From positions 479,475,157-479,539,156 of the forward strand of contig NC_081412.1 in NCBI RefSeq assembly GCF_030272615.1: DNA of 64,000 nucleotides, given 5' to 3'. This document shows, in pieces, positions 1-12,534 of this stretch. Each line of letters starts with the position of its first letter. Position 1 is the stretch's first letter. The DNA is from Cryptomeria japonica. Lineage: Eukaryota > Streptophyta > Pinopsida > Cupressales > Cupressaceae. The notes beneath the pieces are model-generated. The model worked only from the letters and a program-made list of their open reading frames with translations, ran no database searches and was not told the DNA's origin. A program made the translations under genes and the position numbers.

Positions 1-1772
1 AAATAAATTCTTTTAGTTTAATAAAAAATTTAACTTAGATAATATTTTTTATTTATAATTAGTTTTAGCCATTTATAAATTGTAATTAAAATTATGCCAA
101 ATTTTATAATTAGATTCTTTTGATCCACTTAGCAATTAATCCGTATTAAATAATTAAAGCTAAATTCTATGTTGGGATTAGTGGTTTTATAAGTGATATT
201 CTCGCAAGTAACTTACCCTACCTTCGCTTCATGCAAATGTCTTTACGTTGATTTCAATTATTGGTGATCCCTTCTTCATGCAAGTTATATGTTTAAATAT
301 TTTTATGCAAGTTCCTAATCATTATTATTATGCAAGTTTTCCTAATCGTTATTATTATGCAAGTTTCCCAATCGCTATTATTATGTAAAGTTATATTTCA
401 AGTTTTGAATAATAAATAATGTTAGTTATGGCTTTTATTCCATGTAATTCATCAAGTAGTTATCTCAATTAATTGAGCCTTGCAATGTCTAAATTCATAA
501 TTATTTTTCAAGCATGATGTTATCATAAGTGAGAAAATTAAATAAAGGAAGTTGGAAAACCAAAACTTAGTAGCGTTCGGTATATACGGTGCCTCTGGGT
601 CACGCTTACGGGTAATGTCATCGAGTTGAACTACTGCACTTAATGCCTAATAAAGCTACATCAACGATGTCTGTGGCATCGTCCCTATAAATCGTCGGGG
701 AGTAATAAGGGACACTTGGAAGTTAAAATCCAAGGGGCGGGTAATCCCCCTTGGATTGGTAATTTAATAAGATAATTCTAAAATGTTCTTTCATTCGCTA
801 AGTTAAACTATAGTAAACCCTTATAGGGATGATGAGTGAAATGCTTTTATAAAACTGATTTAATCTCAAAGAATTATTGTTGATTGGCAATTGGTCAAGG
901 GTGACGCTCATGATAAGAATTAGGATCTAGTTGTTTTAAGCCACAAGCAATAGGCCATCTTGAGTCTTTTCTTAAGCGCTACCATCGTGGGTAGCAACCG
1001 TAGAGAAACTGTCTAGGACATTGACCCTAGAAAGGGTTGCGTACCCATTAATCAGTTTACATCAAACCATAGAGTAGAAAATAGAACTACATACTTTACA
1101 CCTTGATCCCGTGCCGAAGCAGGTATGTAGGCAGTCTTGGGATGGAGTTGTCCCTCATACTCAGGCGTTCGTGGGTGGGGTCTAGGCTTGGTAAAAGAAA
1201 GATTGAGTAAGAATCCTATTTTGAAAGATAAGATAATTAAATTGGAAAAAGTAATTCAATGCATACTCAGAAGGAATCTCGTATGGATTCGCTTGACTTC
1301 CCGAGGCTTTAAACCAAATTCTGAGGCAAAATTCAAGCTTGTATTATGTTATTTAATTACTCCTGAGGACGGCGACCTCGGTGCACTTCTGTTAGAAGAG
1401 TGTAGTACTTAGTGAGTGGCTCAGGACACGAATGGTCCCGATGAGTCTAAGTCTCTGGCCAGAGCACCTCCTATCCCGATTGGATAGATGCCTACCCCGT
1501 ATGGGCAGATGCCTATCCCGTATTGGATAGATGAAATCTTATGTCTCGTATCCCATATGGGTAGATGCCTATCCCGTATTGGATAGATGAAACCTTATGT
1601 CCTGTATGGACCGATGCCTAACCCGTATGGTTAGATGCTCATCCCGGATCGATGAATGCCTAATCCAAATGGATGGATGCCTAGAGTATGCAATTGAATC
1701 AAACATAATGATTAAATTAAACAAAAAAAAAGAATGGTCAATTTTGTTGGGTCAATAACGGTGGGTATTACA
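1..1772 (+). mobile_element. Partial LTR of a Ty3/Gypsy element (inverted relative to element A LTRs)
   Basis: The segment is the reverse complement of sequence related to the LTRs at 5501-9148 and 13985-17623. It shares the inverted mini-satellite, the block around 1200-1400 and the motifs near 560-760. Its right end reads GGTGGGTATTACA, matching the inverted LTR start TGTAATAACCCACC. The flank AACTA (1773-1777) is probably one copy of the TSD, because the undisturbed paralogous site near 58690 reads CTCCAACTAACC. The left end lies outside the window, so a solo LTR cannot be told from the 3' LTR of a full element. The reading frame at 1137-1412 lies inside the LTR and has no support as a gene. 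Confidence 0.85.
1465..1690. repeat. Mini-satellite of about 20 bp in the LTR
   Basis: Degenerate tandem units of about 19-22 bp resemble TGCCTATCCCGTATGGGTAGA. They are the inverted version of the arrays near 5276-5480, 5590-5810 and 14080-14280, so the array is a shared structural part of this LTR superfamily. Confidence 0.8.
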
Positions 1773-4530
1773 AACTAACCATTTAACATCAATAAATTCA
1801 TGCCAACATATCTAGACCATACAACAATTCATTGTGTAATCTATTGTCATGCTAAAAAATACCATCTTCCAACAAAAACACACCAAAAAACCGTTGATGT
1901 GCAAAAAAACTAGAAGACTCTTATATAGCATCCACATGTGTTGCATGAGAAATGTCAACTAGAACAACTCAAATCTACCAATCAAAACTAACATAAAAGG
2001 TGTGGCAATAATCAAATCACAATGATCTGCAACCTGCAACCAACCTATTGCAAAATCTCACTTGACATCCTCTAAGTCCTCGTGAAAAGACCACATACCT
2101 GCGTTGTTAAAAAATAATAAAATTTAACAACAATAGATGACCTCAAATAACTCTAGGAAGAAACATCCATGCACACCATATCTCATCCTTCTACCAACAC
2201 CACTAAGTGCTCAAATGACCTCCTTTACCTCCCCAGATGAAAAGTATTAACAACGGCCAACCATAATGTGCCCAAAACTAGGCATCGATACCCCTTGCTA
2301 GGCTAGACATGAGTATGTAACAATCCCTTATATTGTGAGGGAGTGTTGAGGTTGAGATCTTATAATTCATTAGCTCACTCACACATACCCTTTTACAACA
2401 AACTATGCCTCTAACATAGGGTGATGTTGGCAAGTCTTCTACATCTTGAAGTTCACCTCACTTATGTCAAAACTATGGGTTACTTTTTATTTATGGGTCT
2501 CAGGATGATAGGACGGATATGGCTAGTAGCAAGGCCTATCTATATTGGATTAGATTGTCATGATATATGAGCTACTAAATCAAATATTTAGAATTTGTGG
2601 ATAGGTAAATTTGAATAAGGTAAAATTAAATTTATTATATTTCATTTTGAAACGTAATATTAACTAAATTACTAGATTGATTGTAATGAATTTAAGGGCT
2701 GGGGTGTTTACCCTATATCTAGTATCAAAACAATGTCGAGTTCACATGTATGTAAGTAGTAAGGAAATAATAAACATAGTACATGTGGATAGTTGAACCT
2801 TATATAAATGGTATTCATAAAAATCATATTATCTATGTGAAACATGTTAATGTTGGGCCTTTGACATCAACACCTTTTAGTTGCAGCAACCATTAATCTT
2901 ATACTAAGGTAAGCTTGACTATTTTTTATATTAAATATTTCTAAAATAATGTTATGTAAATATTTGTAATTCATTACATTTTTTATTTCCAAATGATAAC
3001 ATTAATTGATAATCCTCATAGTATGTATACCATAATGGAGCATGGTGTTGTCATACTAGTATCATCTTCAAAATATTTTCCTTTTAATAATTAATCGTCT
3101 CACTTTATAAAGGATTTTTATAAATACTCTTTACTAATCTCTTCTTTAACTAAAGGATCATAATATCCTCTATTTTTATCTCTCTTTTAATTCTGAAGGG
3201 TTATTTTATAACTTTATCTTCTCTTGGGAAAAAAGACACAACATTTCTTCATTAGTAATTTAGTTTTTGTTCTAGTTAGCATAAGATGTATCTACATCAC
3301 AACTCAAAAAAATACGTAACCAATAATTGAAGATGCCAAGATTGAATATTTATACTTCAAACTTTCTATTTTATTTTGCTTCATCTACATTATTTTCTTC
3401 TGTAAATTCATATATCTCTTTTCACCATGATTATCATGAATTTACAGTTGAAGAACTAATGCTATTTTACTAGTTTACTATTGTTTAACATATATTCTTT
3501 AATACAAATGTTCTAATGTGACTTCAATAAAAATATTATAAAATATATTATCATGTGTTTACATTACATACTATACAAACACTCGTCATAAAATAATATA
3601 TATACTCAAAATATATTCTAAAATAATAATCATGCATTAGAGACTACATGAGTATCCCCTTAACCTAGAAATAGAGTATAACTGAATAATGTCAATTATT
3701 CACAAGTAGGAAACAATGTGAATTTTTCAAGAATAATAGTTCTATTAAATAAAGCACATGTATAAGGTTATTGGGTTGATTAAGTCCAATAAAAAAGTGA
3801 AATAGATAAAGATGATCTACTTAAAAATATATTACTAACATATCAAAAGAAAACAATAATACCTTATGACCACCCACAAAGCACTTTATAGAAAATAGCT
3901 ATAACATTTCTTTTGTTTAACTAAGGTCTTCAAACTTTAATTTTAGTTCAATATTATTTATCTATTTAAACATTAATAAAAAAAATTAAAGTTTGTCTAT
4001 CCCTCTGTAAATTCAACATGTTCCCATGTTTGTTCCTAAAATATTTTAACTCATATAAGCATCTTTTTTTCTAGATGTGAAAATGATCTGGAGACCTATG
4101 AAATATGAGCTCAAAATGAAGCTCATCTTAAACAAATACAAATGTTGTTTTGGAACAAACATAAGAAAGCAACTCAAAATAAACACAATATGAACTGAAA
4201 ATAACATGGATATACAATTTCACCCTTTATAGATACTAAAGCACTAACTCTTATTAAAAACACAACTTTCTTAAATATGAAAAGATATTAGTGAAAACAA
4301 AAATATAAGAATTGAATTAAATAACACTAAAGATGTCATCTCTATTTGAGATTTAATGATGCACTAATTTATATTAAAAAGGAAAATATAGTACTTAACA
4401 CATCCTTACAATAACAACACATTTCACTTATCCATGTGCAATCCAACTTAATTACTAATTCATATATAAGATTAAGGGAATAAATCTCATAAGAGATAAA
4501 TAACCTCTTCCTCGAAAATAATTCTAATAA
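1773..4530 (+). repeat. Large direct repeat, copy 1
   Basis: The sequence is nearly collinear with about 58694-61591, with scattered substitutions and a few indels; for example copy 2 has about 24 extra bases near 61483-61506. No convincing coding frame is present. The left edge of copy 1 was destroyed by the LTR ending at 1772, so the original unit may extend further left. The right edge is where homology stops, after AATTCTAATAAT. Neither edge looks like an LTR terminus. It could be a dispersed non-coding repeat or a segmental duplication. Confidence 0.85.
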
Positions 4531-5179
4531 TTAAAGATTATAATAATTCATATCAGAAGTACAAAACATTAACTTGCTTTATTAACCTTCAAGGTTATTG
4601 TAGCATGTCATGATCATCTTGATATACACCCTCTCATGATTCAATTAAAGATCATTTGTTTGTTTGATGAATGTGTCACAAACTTGCATACCATAAGACT
4701 ATTAATTTTCTTATGAAATTTCAAATATTTAGGCATGTAATGGAACTAAATCATGATTAGCTATGCTTGTGAAGGTTTTTTTAAGGTTCACTTAATATTC
4801 AAATCCTTTTTACATATAGATGTAATGTTTCAATTCAAAAGTTTCTTTAGGGCTAGCACAATTCTTTTTCCTTTATGAATTTTATTCATATATATGTAAA
4901 AAGTTTGAGGAGTTGAGTTTAATAGTGTTCTTGCACCCTTCACTTTTAAATTTGTAAATATCTTATGTTTGATAGACATTTTGTTTTTACCATTCAATTA
5001 ATATACATTTAACTTCAACATTAAATACATCATTGAAGTTTCCTCTTCTTCAAAATATTTCTAGGTTAGAGCTTCAAGGATATAATAGGGTCATTGGTAT
5101 AAATTGATATTAACAAAAACATGCCTGATTGAATTAAATAGAGAAAAATACATTTTAGATTTTAGCCATTTTAAAGGGT
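4531..5179. other. AT-rich DNA without recognisable gene
   Basis: No supported gene or known repeat is seen. It continues the host-side sequence into which the 5185-30214 LTR inserted; the other side of that insertion resumes at 30215. Confidence 0.6.
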
Positions 5180-5184
5180 CTACA
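5180..5184. repeat. TSD CTACA of the composite solo LTR (partner 30215-30219)
   Basis: CTACA stands immediately before TGTAATAACCC at 5185, and again immediately after the LTR end GGGTTATGACA at 30214. The exact 5-bp match across 25 kb ties the two broken LTR halves into one insertion. Confidence 0.85.
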
Positions 5185-5275
5185 TGTAATAACCCACTCC
5201 ACTCAACCCAAAAATTCCGTCTATTTTTTTTTTGATCACTTATTGTTAATTGTGTTTGATTCAATCACATACTTA

Positions 5276-5480
5276 GGTACATCTATCCAAACGAGATAGG
5301 CATCCATCCAACCGGGATGGGCATCTAGCCTTATGGGTTAGGCATCTATCCATACGGGACTAGGCATCTAGCCATACGGGTTAGGCATCTAACCATACGG
5401 GAGAGGAGATTTCACCTATCCAATCCGGGATAGGCATCTACCCAAATAGGGTAGGCATCTATTCATAAGAATAGGATATG
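5276..5480. repeat. Mini-satellite in the solo LTR
   Basis: Tandem degenerate units of about 20-22 bp (type GGCATCTATCCATACGGGA) lie just inside the LTR start, the same arrangement as in element A LTRs. Confidence 0.8.
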
Positions 5481-5495
5481 CTCTGGCCAGAGACT

Positions 5496-5500
5496 TTAGA
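5496..5500. repeat. TSD TTAGA of element A (partner 17624-17628)
   Basis: TTAGA precedes the left LTR of element A and follows its right LTR, an exact 5-bp duplication of solo-LTR sequence. Confidence 0.9.
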
Positions 5501-5589
5501 TGTAATAACCCACCATAATTGATTCAACAAAATTGAGTATTCTTTTTTTTTTTTGTTTAATTCAATCATTATGTTTTATTCAATTGCAT

Positions 5590-5810
5590 ACTCTAGGTAT
5601 CCATCCATTAGGATTAGGCATTCATCCATCTAGGATGAGCATCTAACCATACAGGTTAGGCAATTGTCCATATGGGACATAAGATTCCATCTATCCAATA
5701 CGGGATAGGCATCTACCCATACGGGGTAGGCATCTATCCAAACGGGATAGGAATCTACCCATACGGGGTAGGCATCTATCCAAACGGGATAGGAGATGCT
5801 CTGGCCAAAG
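5590..5810. repeat. Mini-satellite in element A 3' LTR
   Basis: About ten degenerate units of 19-22 bp alternate between forms resembling CATCTACCCATACGGGGTAG and CATCTATCCAAACGGGATAG. The same array is at 14080-14280 with small differences. Confidence 0.85.
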
Positions 5811-7391
5811 ACTTAGACTCATAGGGACCATTCGGGTCCTGAGCCACTCACTAAGTACTACACTCTTCTAACAGAAGTGCACCGAGGTTGTCGTCCTTAG
5901 GAGTAATTAAATAATATAAGCTTGAATTCCACCTCTGAATTTGGCTTAAAGCCTCGGGAAGTCAAGCGAATCCATACGGGATTCCTTCCGAGTATGCATT
6001 GAATTTCTTTTTCCAATTTAATTATATTATCTTACAAATAGGATTCTTACTCAACCAAGCCTAGACCCCACCCACGGACGCCTGACTACGAGGGACAACT
6101 CCGTCCCAAGACTGTCTACATACCCACTTCGGCACGAGATCAAGGCGTAAAGTATGTAGTTCTATTTTCTATTCTATGGTTTGATGTAAACTTATTTGTG
6201 GGTACGCAACCCTTTCTAGGGTCAATGTCCCAGACAGTTTCTTTTCGGTTGCTACCCACGATGGTAGCGCTTAAACAAAGGCTCCAGATGGCCTATTGTT
6301 TGTGGCCTAACAACTACATCCTAACACCTATCATGAGCATCACCCCTTAACCAAATTGCAAGTCACCAATATCTCTTCAAGATAAAAACAAGAAATCAAT
6401 TTCGTAAAAGCATTTAACTTAACAATCCCTAAAAGGGTTTACTATGGTTTATCTCAACGGATGTGAAATCATTTCAAGTTATCTTATTAGATTATCAATC
6501 CAAGGGGGATTACCCGCCCCTTGGATTTTAACTTCCAAGTGTCCCTTATTACTCCCCGACGACTTATAGGGATGATGCCACAGACGTCGTTGATGCAGCT
6601 TTATTAGGCGTTAAGTGCAGTAGTTCAACATGACGACATTACTCATAAGCGTGACCCAGAGGCACCGTATATACCGAATGCTGCTAGTTTTGGTTTTCCA
6701 ACTTCCTTTGATTAGTTTCTAAACTAAGAGCTTATGAAAACATCATGCTTGAATATAATTATGAAATGGATGTACATAACTTAAACTTTGTGAGTTTTGG
6801 TGACACTTAAATACTATTTGAAAAAGAGAATATCATTATTCTACAACTAAACAAATTAATACACGTATTGGCATGATAATGATAATTGTGAACTTACGTG
6901 CAATTGTATGAAAATAATGAATGCGAACTAAGATAAATGCCATGCAAAAGTAGCGTCATTTACATACAAAATGAAGAAATGTGTATTCCTATCATGAGAC
7001 TTAATTAATTATAGAGTTACTAATTCCACATGAGTGATTAGCTTATACATTTTGAAATTTTGGATCAAATCGAAATAATAAGACTTATTTGTTTTTAAGT
7101 GAGTCAAAAGTCATTGATCAAATAATCCAATAAATCCGTAAGGGGATTGAGACAATAATAATTTTATGATTTCAATCTCTTACTAATTTATTAACTTTAA
7201 AATTTAATTACATAATTATGAAGATTAACTTTAATTAAAATGATTATATATTTAAAAAAAAAAGAACTATATAAAAATAAAATTAACTTAAATTTTAATT
7301 AAAATTATAAAGAAAACCCATCGAAATTTCCAAGTGTAATGATATATAAAAAATGCATTGTTTAAATAGTAAATGGGTTGAAATAGGGGAT

Positions 7392-7511
7392 GGGGACCGC
7401 GGGTCCCATCACCCCCTGCGGCCCTACATGCGCAGGCCCGTAGGGGTTGAGGGGGACCGCGGGTCCCGTCACCCCCTGCGGCCCTACATGCGCAGGCCTG
7501 TAGGGGTTGAG
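7392..7511. repeat. GC-rich 60-bp tandem duplication
   Basis: Two near-identical 60-bp units start with GGGGACCGCGGGTCCC at 7392 and 7452, in otherwise AT-rich LTR. The other LTR has a single unit at about 15873. The unit contains the palindrome GGGACCGCGGGTCCC and the motif TGCGGCCCTACATGCGCAGG. Confidence 0.9.
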
Positions 7512-7710
7512 GGGACTCTGCGGGCCCCCACACTCCCCTGCGGATCACTGTTGTAACAGTGACCGTAGGGTAGTGGGGGGTACTGCTATCCCTCCCCAGC
7601 AGTTACTATGACCGTCCGTTACACCATGCAGAGTTATTAGCTTTGACTGCCATTAATCATCGACATTAATATGCATTTCGCCTTCTCTTTTTTTTCTTTT
7701 ATTCGAAATG

Positions 7711-7713
<3 letters not shown>

Positions 7714-7754
<41 letters not shown>
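7714..7754. repeat. (TA)n microsatellite
   Basis: About 41 bp of alternating TA; the orthologous position in the other LTR is about twice as long. Confidence 0.95.
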
Positions 7755-7756
<2 letters not shown>

Positions 7757-9148
7757 AAAGAGTATTGACTTATGAAAATAAAACATGAATAATATAGGAA
7801 ATCAAATAACTGTTTAATTTAATTTAATTAGACATAGAGAGTAGATTTTTAAACAATAAGGATAAAACAATAAGAGTTCATTCACAGGAGTGAATAGCCC
7901 AGAGAGTTATTCACAGAGATAAAACAATCCAGGAAAATGAAAAGATAGATGCTTATGCTGGGGAATGTATTTTAATCTAATTTTCAATCTGAAATTTACA
8001 TAGATAAACTTATATTTTGCTTCCTCACAGAGATAAATAATCCAGAGAAAATAAATCGTTTCCAGCCATGTACAGATGAAAGATAGATGATTATGCTGGT
8101 ATATGCAAGTTCATAAGGTGTATTTACAATCCATTTATCAATCTAAAATTTACAGAGATAAACTTATATTTTGCTTCCTTACAGAGAGTTATTCTTAGAG
8201 ATAAACAATCCAGAAAGATAAAAAAAAAAGATAGATGATTATACTGGGATTTACAAATAAGTTAACTTATTCCTACAGGAAGATTTGATTCATTCATAGC
8301 AAAAGAAAAAAGAGCAAGATTTTATTCTTTAAGTTTAATTCACAGTGTGCATATAAAATAAGATTAATCCAATATACAACAATTAGATAAGAAACAAGAT
8401 TTTAGTTCTTCAAACTAACAAAAATCCAATCTACAACAAGGAATTGAAAGACAATATTTTAATTCTTCAAACCAATCCACAACAAAATCCAATTTACAGT
8501 AAGGAATTGAAAAAATAGATTTCAAACTAATTCAGCAATATATTAAACCAATATTGATCTAATTTAATTCATAGCAAAAGTAAAAATGCATGATTCAAAA
8601 TAAAACTAAATAAGAAGAAAAACTTGGATACTTGCAAACAAAGAATCCCCTATGAATCCTTCAATCAGCCTCCCTTGATCTTCAAACTTGAAAGAATTCC
8701 TCCAAAGAAAATCTTAGCTATTTTCAAAATGACTACCAAAGAAAAAGATTACTCGAGAGAAGAATTTCTTTATGGAATAACCAACTCTCTTTTTTGAAAA
8801 CTTGTATATCTTTTATAAGAAAAATCCCTCTATTCCACTACCTAAATTTTTAATTAAAAAAAGAGATTCTTTCCCAATTTTGGCCCTTCATGCAAATTGA
8901 TTAGACTTAGTGGGAGGAGTTACATGCAAGGTGGTGGAGAAGCCTCTAGAATCTTCTTATTCTTCCTACAACATGTGCCATAATTTGGGTGAGGAAAATT
9001 AAATAAACAATTAAAAAAGTATATTTTCCATGTGTGTGTGTGTTTTATTATTTTTATCCCTTTATAATATTCATTCAATAGTTTATCCAAAAGAAATATA
9101 ATAGAGTTTGTATTTTAAATCCAAAGGTGATAAAGGAGGGTTGTGAGA

Positions 9149-9170
9149 TCCCCCCCCCCCCCCCCCCTTA
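9149..9170 (-). other. Element A polypurine tract
   Basis: On the plus strand a run of about 18 C's abuts the inner edge of the 3' LTR. In element orientation it is a G-run next to the LTR, the expected site for priming plus-strand DNA. Confidence 0.85.
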
Positions 9171-9229
9171 ATTTGTGCATCGTCCTGATGCACTTATTAA
9201 ATGCATTCAAAAGAGTTTATAGTTTAAGT

Positions 9230-10726
9230 TTAAAACAAAAAAGGAAACAATTGCTGCATCCCCTTAGTATCTTCCCACGTGGCATTCTTTTCATCATATT
9301 GGTCCCATTGCACTTTGCACTTATCAACCTCTCTGTTGTGCAACTGGCACTGGTGCCTCTCCAAGATTCTGAGTGGCTCTATCATTATTCCTCCCATTTC
9401 TTGGACCTGTAAAGCATCCCAATTCAAAATGTGTTTCTCATCAGGTACATACTTTTTAAGAAGAGATACATGGAAGACATCATGGATTCGGCTCAATTGG
9501 GGAGGTAAGGCCAACCGGTATGCAACTAGATTAATCCTTCCCAATATTTCAAAAGGTCCAACATAACGAGGTGCAAGATTAGTCTTTTTCCCAAATCTTA
9601 TGGAACTCTTGTGTGGCCTAACCCTTAGGAAGACTTTCTCTCCTACCTCAAACTCCCTTGGTGTTCTGTTTTTGTCTGCATAACTTTTCTGCCTATCTGA
9701 GGCTTCCTTCAATCTTTGCCTAATTTCCTTAGTTTTCCTTTCCATTTCTTTCAACATATCTGGCCCAATAATCACTCTATCTTCAAGACTATCCCAACTC
9801 AAAGGTGTTCAACATGGTCTACCATACAAAGCTTCAAAAGGTGTCATTCCCAAATATGTTTGATATGTATTATTGTAAGAAAATTCTACTAGAGGCAGGT
9901 ATTCTTCCCATTTCCTCTTTTGATCCATACAATACATGCGAAGTAGATCCTCCATAATCTGATTTGTCCTTTCTATCTGACCGTCGGTTTCAGGATGGTA
10001 TGTGGTGCTAAAATTTAGTTGAGCTCCTAGAGCTGATTGAAGAGTGGTCCAAAACCTTGAAGTGAATCTAGCATCTCTATCTGATATGATTTTCTCTAGT
10101 ATTCCATGCAACCTAAATATTTCCTTAACAAAGTGCCTATCCAAGGTAGGTGCATCATCCTTCAGATTCCCTGGTATAAAGTGTGCCACCTTAGTGAGTT
10201 TGTCAATTACTACCATTATTGCATCATGCCTAGAAGGTGACATGGGTAACCCTTGCACAAAATCCAAGCTAATAACTTGCCACCTGTGTTGAGGTACATC
10301 ATGCAATTGCAACAATCTAGCTGGATGTCTATGTTCTGCCCTTACTCTTTGACACTCCAAACATTTAGCCACATACTTGACAATATCATTCTTCAACCCT
10401 TGCCAAAAGTATAACTTCTTTAGATCTGCATAAAGTTTGTTAACTCTTGGGTGCCCTGAATAAGGGGTATTGTGAGCCTCTGATAGGACTACTTCCCTTA
10501 AGTCTCCTAAATTTGGAATATAGATTCTATTATTGTATCTGAGCAACCCATCTTCATCTAATGTATACCCTTCGACCTTAGGATCGGTTGGGTTGTGTTC
10601 TAAAGTCAATTTGACTTGCTCATACCATGGGTCGTGACCCTGCTCATCCATTACTTGCCTTTTGAAAGAAGTTTTGAATGTTGTTATAGTCATCAAGTGT
10701 CTCCTCCTACTTAAGGCATCTGCCAC
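9230..10726 (-). pseudogene. Element A integrase with GPY/F motif and chromodomain-like tail
   Basis: This is the C-terminal part of the Pol polyprotein, which inserts element cDNA into chromosomes. Reading 10726 to 9230: the end of RNase H (ADALSRR), an HHCC zinc finger (H..H, then CLECQ), the catalytic core with the first Asp in SLDFVQG, the second in SDRDARF and the Glu in GQIERTNQ, then the GPY/F-type module (RYVGPFEIL). A tail with KVQWDQYDEKNATWED resembles a chromodomain, which in this lineage biases insertion toward particular chromatin. One in-frame TGA (9809-9811) interrupts it where the family usually has Arg, consistent with a CGA to TGA change. All three catalytic acidic residues are present. 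Confidence 0.9.
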
Positions 10727-10920
10727 CCTATTTTCTTTCCCCTTAATATATTCAATTTCAAAATCATATTCACTTAGAAACTCTAACCATCTTCTTTGTC
10801 TGGCATTTAAATGAGGTTGGGTAAAGATGTATTTTAGTCCTGGTTATCTGACTTTAGCTCAAAGGGCTTCCCTAGTAAGAAGTGTCTCCATTTTTGTAAG
10901 GCATGCACAATTGCTGCCAA
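10727..10920 (-). pseudogene. Element A RNase H, middle part with nonsense codon and frameshift
   Basis: Translation shows RNase H sequence continuing from the RT frame through a TAG at about 10921-10923 (an expected Glu codon), into LAAIVHALQKW. A single-base-scale frameshift then follows near 10845, and LKYIFTQPHLNARQRRW continues in the integrase frame. RNase H removes the RNA template during reverse transcription. These lesions separate the 12534-10921 frame from the 10726-9230 frame. Confidence 0.75.
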
Positions 10921-12534
10921 CTATAAGTCATGGGGTGCATAATTGACCTCATGAATCTTTAGCTTTCTAGATTCATAGGCTACTAACCCTTCATCTTGGA
11001 CAATTACTCCTCCTAACCCTTCAATAGAAGCATCAGTTATGACTGTGAAGTGTCCATTCGGATCGGGTATCTTTAGAATGGGTGTTGAAGTTAGTTTTCC
11101 CTTCAAGATTTGGAATGCCTTATCACTTTGCTCGGTCCACATAAAAATTTTGCCCTTCCTTTGTAATGAGGTGATGGGGTTTGTTGTCTTAGAGAATCCT
11201 TCCACAAACCTCCTATAGTAACCTGCTAGCCCCATAAAGCTTCTTACCTTTGAAACATTCTTAGGGATTGGCCATTCTACTATTGCCTTTATTTTATCTG
11301 GATCGACTGCTATTCCTTCCTTTGATATTATATGCCCAAGGTAGTGGATCTTTTCCTCAAAGAAGGCACATTTGGACAATTTCCCATATAACTTATGTTC
11401 TCTCAACCTTTGCAAAACAATTTGTAGGTGCACTAAATGTTCCTCTTCATTTCTAGAGTAAATCAATATGTCATCTAGAAATACCAAAACAAATTTATCC
11501 AAGTAGTCATGGAGTACACTATTCATTAGGTTCATAAATGCAGCTGGGGCATTAGTTACACCAAAAGGAACTACTGTGAATTCATAATGTCCATATCTAG
11601 TCCTGAAGGCTATTTTCGGAATGTCTTCCTCTTTAATTCTGAGTTGATGGTACCCTGACCGGAGGTCTATCTTTGAGAAAATTGCCGCTCCTTTCATTTG
11701 GTCAAAAAGATCCTCTATGCGAGGTAAGGGATACCTATTCTTTATTGTGACTTTGTTCAACATCCTATAGTCGATGCATAACCTTAAGGTTCCATCCTTC
11801 TTCTTAACAAATAAGACTGGCACTCCCCATGGTGATACACTTGGCCTTATTAATCCCTTAGCTAAGAGTTCCTCTAATTGCATTTTGAGCTCTTGTAATT
11901 CAGTTGTGTTCATCCCGTAAGGTGCCCTTGATACTGGTTCAGCTCTTGGGAGTACTTCGATAGAAAAGTCAAACTTCCTCTTAGGGGGTAAACCGGGTAA
12001 TTCTTCTGGAAAAACATCCTTAAATTCATTTAAGAAAGGGGTATTTTCAAATGTTGGTGTATTTTCCTCCTTTCCTTCATCAATTTCAACCATATAGATT
12101 TGGCCTCCTCTTCTCCTTTCCTTCTTTAATTGCATTGCTGAGATGGTTTCTATATTAATGGGTTTAAACTTTCCTTGGATTTTGACCCTATTCCCCCCAA
12201 CATCCAAACATTCAACAACTTTGTTGTAGCAATCTACATCAGCTTGATGGTCTGTTAACCAACTCATTCCAATAATTATATCATATAATCCTAAGGGTGC
12301 CACATAGAGATCTACCCTTGTTTCAAACTTAGGAAATTGTACCCTTGCCCTCGGTAAACACTTAGTTACTTCCCTAGTTGCCTTATCCCCATATTGAACC
12401 GTCCATGATGACTCCATTTGATTAAATTTTAATGCATATTTGTTTACTAATTTAGGTGAGATGAAACATTCAGATGATCCAATGCCAATTAGAATTGATA
12501 TTGGTTGTTCAAATAGTGTACCTGTAGTTTCCAC
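10921..12534 (-). pseudogene. Element A protease, reverse transcriptase and start of RNase H
   Basis: An open stretch of 537 codons. The N-terminal 130 residues are a retropepsin-like domain. Its active site reads ILIGIGSS, so the catalytic Asp of the D-S/T-G motif is replaced by Gly (residue 17, codon at 12484-12486). The RT follows, with [33 protein letters not shown], the catalytic [10 protein letters not shown] (about 11467-11495) and the thumb KCAFF...YLGH. The connection and RNase H start with FTVITDAS. The frame ends at TAG in RNase H. RT looks intact; protease probably does not. Confidence 0.92.

Larger units (their letters stand above)
5501..9148 (-). mobile_element. Element A 3' LTR
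   Basis: About 3.65 kb, collinear with 13985-17623. By eye the first 335 bp differ at about 15 positions; much of the remainder looks more alike. The inner end reads TTGTGAGA where the other LTR has TTGTGACA, so one terminal CA was lost. Open frames at 7288-7548, 7353-7556 and 8-9 kb fall in LTR DNA and are not genes. Confidence 0.93.

Noticed and set aside
1137-1412. 91-codon open frame
   Set aside because: It lies inside LTR sequence shared, inverted, with 5501-9148 and 13985-17623 and shows no protein family.
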